Shown here: positions 4,893-7,261 of the stretch, one piece after another | How positions within the stretch are numbered: the stretch's first letter is position 1 | Layout: the number at the start of each line of letters is the position of its first letter | Assembly (NCBI GenBank): GCA_018241165.1 | Contig: JAFEEK010000162.1 | Coordinates: 1 to 7,261, forward strand | Reading direction: 5' to 3' | DNA: 7,261 bases | From: Pseudomonadota bacterium | Lineage (GTDB): Bacteria > Pseudomonadota > Gammaproteobacteria > Xanthomonadales > Rhodanobacteraceae | Made by a program: the position numbers and the translations under genes | The notes under the pieces: model-generated | Databases searched by the model: none | What the model was told of the DNA's origin: nothing | Seen by the model: the letters and a program-made list of their open reading frames with translations, nothing else

Positions 4893-7261
4893 ATGTCGCG
4901 ACCCAAGCTAGTCCTGATCGATGGCTCCGGCTATCTGTATCGCGCCTTCCACGCGCTGCCGCCGCTCGCCAACCGCTCGGGCGAGCCGACTGGCGCGCTG
5001 TTCGGCGTGTTCAACATGTTGCGCGCGACGCTAAAGGAAAAACCCGCGCATGTCGCTTTCGTCGCGGACGCATCCGGGCCGACATTCCGCGATGCGATCT
5101 TCGAGCAATACAAGGCGCATCGCCCGCCGATGCCGGACGACCTGCGTGCACAGATCGAACCGATGCTGGCCCTGGTCGGCGCGCTGGGTTTTCCGATCCT
5201 GCGCGTGTCGGGCGTCGAGGCGGACGACGTGATCGGCACGCTCGCCGTGCAGGCTGCCGCGCAGGACATGGACGTCGTTGTTTCCACCGGCGACAAGGAT
5301 CTGGCGCAACTGGTCGAGGATCGCGTCTGGCTGGTCAACACGATGACGAATTCGACGCTGGATGCCGACGGTGTGTTCGCCAAGTTCGGCGTGCGCCCGG
5401 ACCAGATCGTGGATTACCTCGCCCTGGTCGGCGACAGCGCCGACAATATCCCGGGCGTGCCCAAGTGCGGGCCGAAGACCGCGGCGAAATGGCTGGGCGA
5501 ATACGGCTCGCTCGACGCCATCGTCGAAAATGCGGACAGGATCGGCGGCAAGATCGGCGAATCCCTGCGCGCCGCGCTGCCGCAATTGCCGATGTCGCGC
5601 CAGTTGGCGACGATCAAGACCGACGTCGAATTGGACGTAAAGCCGTCCGATCTGGCATTTCGCGATCCGGATACGGAAAAGCTGCGCGAGTTGTACACAC
5701 GCTACGAATTCAAGGCGGCGTTACGGGAATTGGATCAGGATTTTCCTTCCCCTGCGGAGCGGGGGAAGGTGCCCGAAGGGCGGATGGGGGCAATCGACGA
5801 CGCGGCAACACCATCCCCACCCAACCCTCCCCTTGAAGGGGAGGGCTCAAACACCAAACGCAATTACGAACTCGTCCTCACCCGGGAAAACTTCGACGCC
5901 TGGCTGGAAAGACTCCGCGCCGCCAAACTGATCTGCATCGACACCGAAACCACCAGCCTGGATCCGATGCGCGCGGAGATTGTCGGTGTATCGTTCGCAG
6001 TCGAGCCCGGGCACGCCGCGTATGTGCCGGTCGCGCACGAGTATCCCGGTGCGCCGACGCAACTGCGTCGCGACAACGTGCTCGCCGCGCTCAAGCCCCT
6101 GCTCGAAGATGCGCAAAAGCCCAAGCTGGGCCAGCATGCCAAGTACGACATGAACGTGCTGTCCAATTACGCCATCGCCGTGCGCGGCGTGCGCTTTGAT
6201 TCGATGCTCGAATCCTACGTGCTCAATTCATCCGGCAATCGCCACGACATGGACACGCTGGCGAAAAAATACCTCGGCGTGGACACCATCCACTACGAAG
6301 ACGTGGCAGGAAAAGGTGCAAAACAGATCCCCTTCGCGCAGGTCGACGTGCAGCGCGCTGCCGAGTATTCGGCCGAAGATGCGGATATCACGTTGCGCCT
6401 GCATCACGCGCTGTGGCCGCAACTCGAAGCCGAGCCGAAGTTGCAGAAGGTATTCGACGAGATCGAGATGCCGCTGGTGCCCGTGCTCGCGCGCATGGAG
6501 CAGACCGGCGTGCTGATCGACATGGACAAGCTGAAGAAACAAAGCGAGGGCCTGAGCAAACGCATGCTGGAACTTCAGCAGCAGGCATTCGCCGTCGCCG
6601 GGCGCAATTTCAACATGGATTCGCCGAAACAATTGCAGGCGCTGTTGTACGAGGAATTGAAACTACCGGTATCGATCAAGACGCCGACCGGCCAACCCTC
6701 GACAAACGAGGAAGCGCTTGAAGGACTGGCCGACCAACACGAACTGCCACGCCTGATCCTCGACTACCGCACGCTGGCGAAGCTGCGCTCGACGTATACC
6801 GACAAATTGCCGGAAGCGGTGAATCCACGCACGGGGCGAGTGCACACGAGCTATCACCAGGCCGTCGCAGCCACGGGGCGGCTGTCGTCGAACGATCCGA
6901 ATTTGCAGAACATTCCGATCCGCACCGACGAAGGCCGGCGCATCCGCCAGGCCTTCGTCGCACCGAAGGGATTCAGGATTCTCGCCGCCGACTACTCGCA
7001 GATCGAGCTGCGCATCATGGCGCATCTGTCCGGCGACGCCGGACTGCTCGCCGCGTTCCACGGCGGTCAGGACGTGCACCGCGCGACGGCATCGGAAGTA
7101 TTCGGCGTGCCGCCGGAACAAGTCGATGCGAATCAGCGCCGCGCCGCGAAGGCGATCAATTTCGGCCTGATGTACGGCATGAGCGCCTGGGGTCTGGCGC
7201 GGCAGCTCGGCATCGATCGTGGCGAGGCGAATGCGTATGTCAAAACCTATTTCGAGCGCTA
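4893..7261 (+). CDS. polA: DNA polymerase I, 3'-truncated by window edge
   Basis: PolA replaces RNA primers and fills repair gaps. The frame stays open from 4893 to the window end, giving 789 codons of an expected roughly 930. An in-frame TGA at 4866 and no other start codon between force the ATG at 4893, although its ribosome site is weak. Domain 1 (about 1-280) is the 5'-nuclease: LIDGSGYLYRAFHALPP, YKAHRPPMPDD, SGVEADDVIGTLA, STGDKDLAQL, GDSADNIPGVPKCGPKTA. Residues 285-318 are an unusual Pro/Gly-rich linker encoded by a palindromic repeat. Domain 2 is the proofreading exonuclease with D350, E352, D419, Y492 and D496 intact (E. coli D355, E357, D424, Y497, D501), so proofreading should work. 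Domain 3 is the family A polymerase: ATGRLSSNDPNLQNIPIR, DYSQIELR with D700 (E. coli D705), and the O helix RRAAKAINFGLMYGMS with R749, K753 and Y761. The second catalytic aspartate (E. coli D882) lies beyond the window. It is divergent from the DUF2782 gene. Confidence 0.97.
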   Translation, partial: MSRPKLVLIDGSGYLYRAFHALPPLANRSGEPTGALFGVFNMLRATLKEKPAHVAFVADASGPTFRDAIFEQYKAHRPPMPDDLRAQIEPMLALVGALGFPILRVSGVEADDVIGTLAVQAAAQDMDVVVSTGDKDLAQLVEDRVWLVNTMTNSTLDADGVFAKFGVRPDQIVDYLALVGDSADNIPGVPKCGPKTAAKWLGEYGSLDAIVENADRIGGKIGESLRAALPQLPMSRQLATIKTDVELDVKPSDLAFRDPDTEKLRELYTRYEFKAALRELDQDFPSPAERGKVPEGRMGAIDDAATPSPPNPPLEGEGSNTKRNYELVLTRENFDAWLERLRAAKLICIDTETTSLDPMRAEIVGVSFAVEPGHAAYVPVAHEYPGAPTQLRRDNVLAALKPLLEDAQKPKLGQHAKYDMNVLSNYAIAVRGVRFDSMLESYVLNSSGNRHDMDTLAKKYLGVDTIHYEDVAGKGAKQIPFAQVDVQRAAEYSAEDADITLRLHHALWPQLEAEPKLQKVFDEIEMPLVPVLARMEQTGVLIDMDKLKKQSEGLSKRMLELQQQAFAVAGRNFNMDSPKQLQALLYEELKLPVSIKTPTGQPSTNEEALEGLADQHELPRLILDYRTLAKLRSTYTDKLPEAVNPRTGRVHTSYHQAVAATGRLSSNDPNLQNIPIRTDEGRRIRQAFVAPKGFRILAADYSQIELRIMAHLSGDAGLLAAFHGGQDVHRATASEVFGVPPEQVDANQRRAAKAINFGLMYGMSAWGLARQLGIDRGEANAYVKTYFER
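5745..5769. repeat. Left hairpin of the polA-embedded repeat
   Basis: CCTTCCCC (5745-5752) pairs with GGGGAAGG (5762-5769). The stem continues inward through a T-G wobble and two G-C pairs (5753-5755 with 5759-5761), giving an 11-pair stem closed by a GGA loop at 5756-5758. No T-tract follows, so it is not an intrinsic terminator. Confidence 0.85.
5825..5845. repeat. Right palindrome of the polA-embedded repeat
   Basis: CCCTCCCCTT (5825-5834) is the exact reverse complement of AAGGGGAGGG (5836-5845) around a single G at 5835. In RNA the realistic form is an eight-pair GC-rich stem with a UUGAA loop. It is followed by CTCAAACACC, without a T-tract, so termination is unlikely and polA reads through it. 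Confidence 0.9.

Larger units (their letters stand above)
5745..5845. repeat. Dispersed palindromic repeat element embedded in frame in polA
   Basis: About 101 bases containing three inverted repeats joined by G-rich then C-rich DNA. The parts are a hairpin at 5745-5769, a small hairpin GCCC-GAA-GGGC at 5771-5781, GGATGG (5782-5787) complementary to CCATCC (5811-5816), and a palindrome at 5825-5845. The order (palindrome, GGTGCCCGAAGGGCGGATG core, then ATCCCCACCCAACC, then a second palindrome) matches a family of short intergenic repeats that I recall as abundant in Xanthomonadales genomes. Here it lies wholly inside polA and is read without a stop as residues 285-318, rich in Pro, Gly, Glu and Ser. 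It falls exactly in the linker between two folded domains, where length and sequence are least constrained. No clear target-site duplication is visible. Membership of the repeat family is from memory; the inverted repeats are seen directly. Confidence 0.75.

Noticed and set aside
5745..5845. The polA-embedded repeat as a sign of a frameshift, pseudogene or assembly join
   Set aside because: The frame is continuous through it, and nuclease, exonuclease and polymerase motifs are intact on both sides with E. coli-like spacing.
1..7261. A novel defence, mobile or RNA-guided system
   Set aside because: All sequence is accounted for by five genes with mainly housekeeping roles; there is no transposase, integrase, CRISPR-like array, reverse transcriptase, toxin pair or structured RNA gene that I can see.

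Overview
This is a GC-rich, gene-dense chromosomal segment, most likely from a gammaproteobacterium of the Xanthomonadales (Lysobacteraceae/Rhodanobacteraceae type). The reasons are: DNA polymerase I and TsaC proteins that align closely with their E. coli counterparts; a type IA topoisomerase that ends in C-terminal repeats and a Lys/Ala tail instead of zinc ribbons; a DUF2782 gene placed divergently beside polA, as I recall it in Pseudomonas and relatives; and a dispersed palindromic repeat of a kind I recall from Xanthomonadales genomes. The taxonomic call is inference from these features; no search was run.

Layout. Positions 1-2391 (+): topA, missing about its first 23 residues at the window edge. 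Positions 2396-2953 (+): tsaC, four bases after topA, for the universal tRNA modification t6A. Positions 2969-4324 (+): a compact adenylate-forming ligase resembling the AMP-ligases of aryl polyene/xanthomonadin pigment clusters, 15 bases after tsaC. These three probably form one transcription unit. Positions 4302-4760 (-): a small exported DUF2782 protein, convergent with the ligase and overlapping its 3' end by 23 bases. Positions 4761-4892: a 132-base divergent promoter region. Positions 4893-7261 (+): polA, running off the right edge in the polymerase domain. No gene-free stretch exceeds 300 bases.

The genes are mostly housekeeping: DNA supercoiling, tRNA modification and DNA repair/replication. 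I see no mobile element with a transposase, no CRISPR array, no RNA gene and no defence system. The most notable structure lies inside polA. The linker between the 5'-nuclease and 3'-5' exonuclease domains is encoded by about 101 bases (5745-5845) that look like a complete dispersed palindromic intergenic repeat, read in frame as a Pro/Gly-rich peptide. The second point of interest is the pigment-type AMP-ligase at the end of the topA-tsaC unit with no other pigment gene in view.
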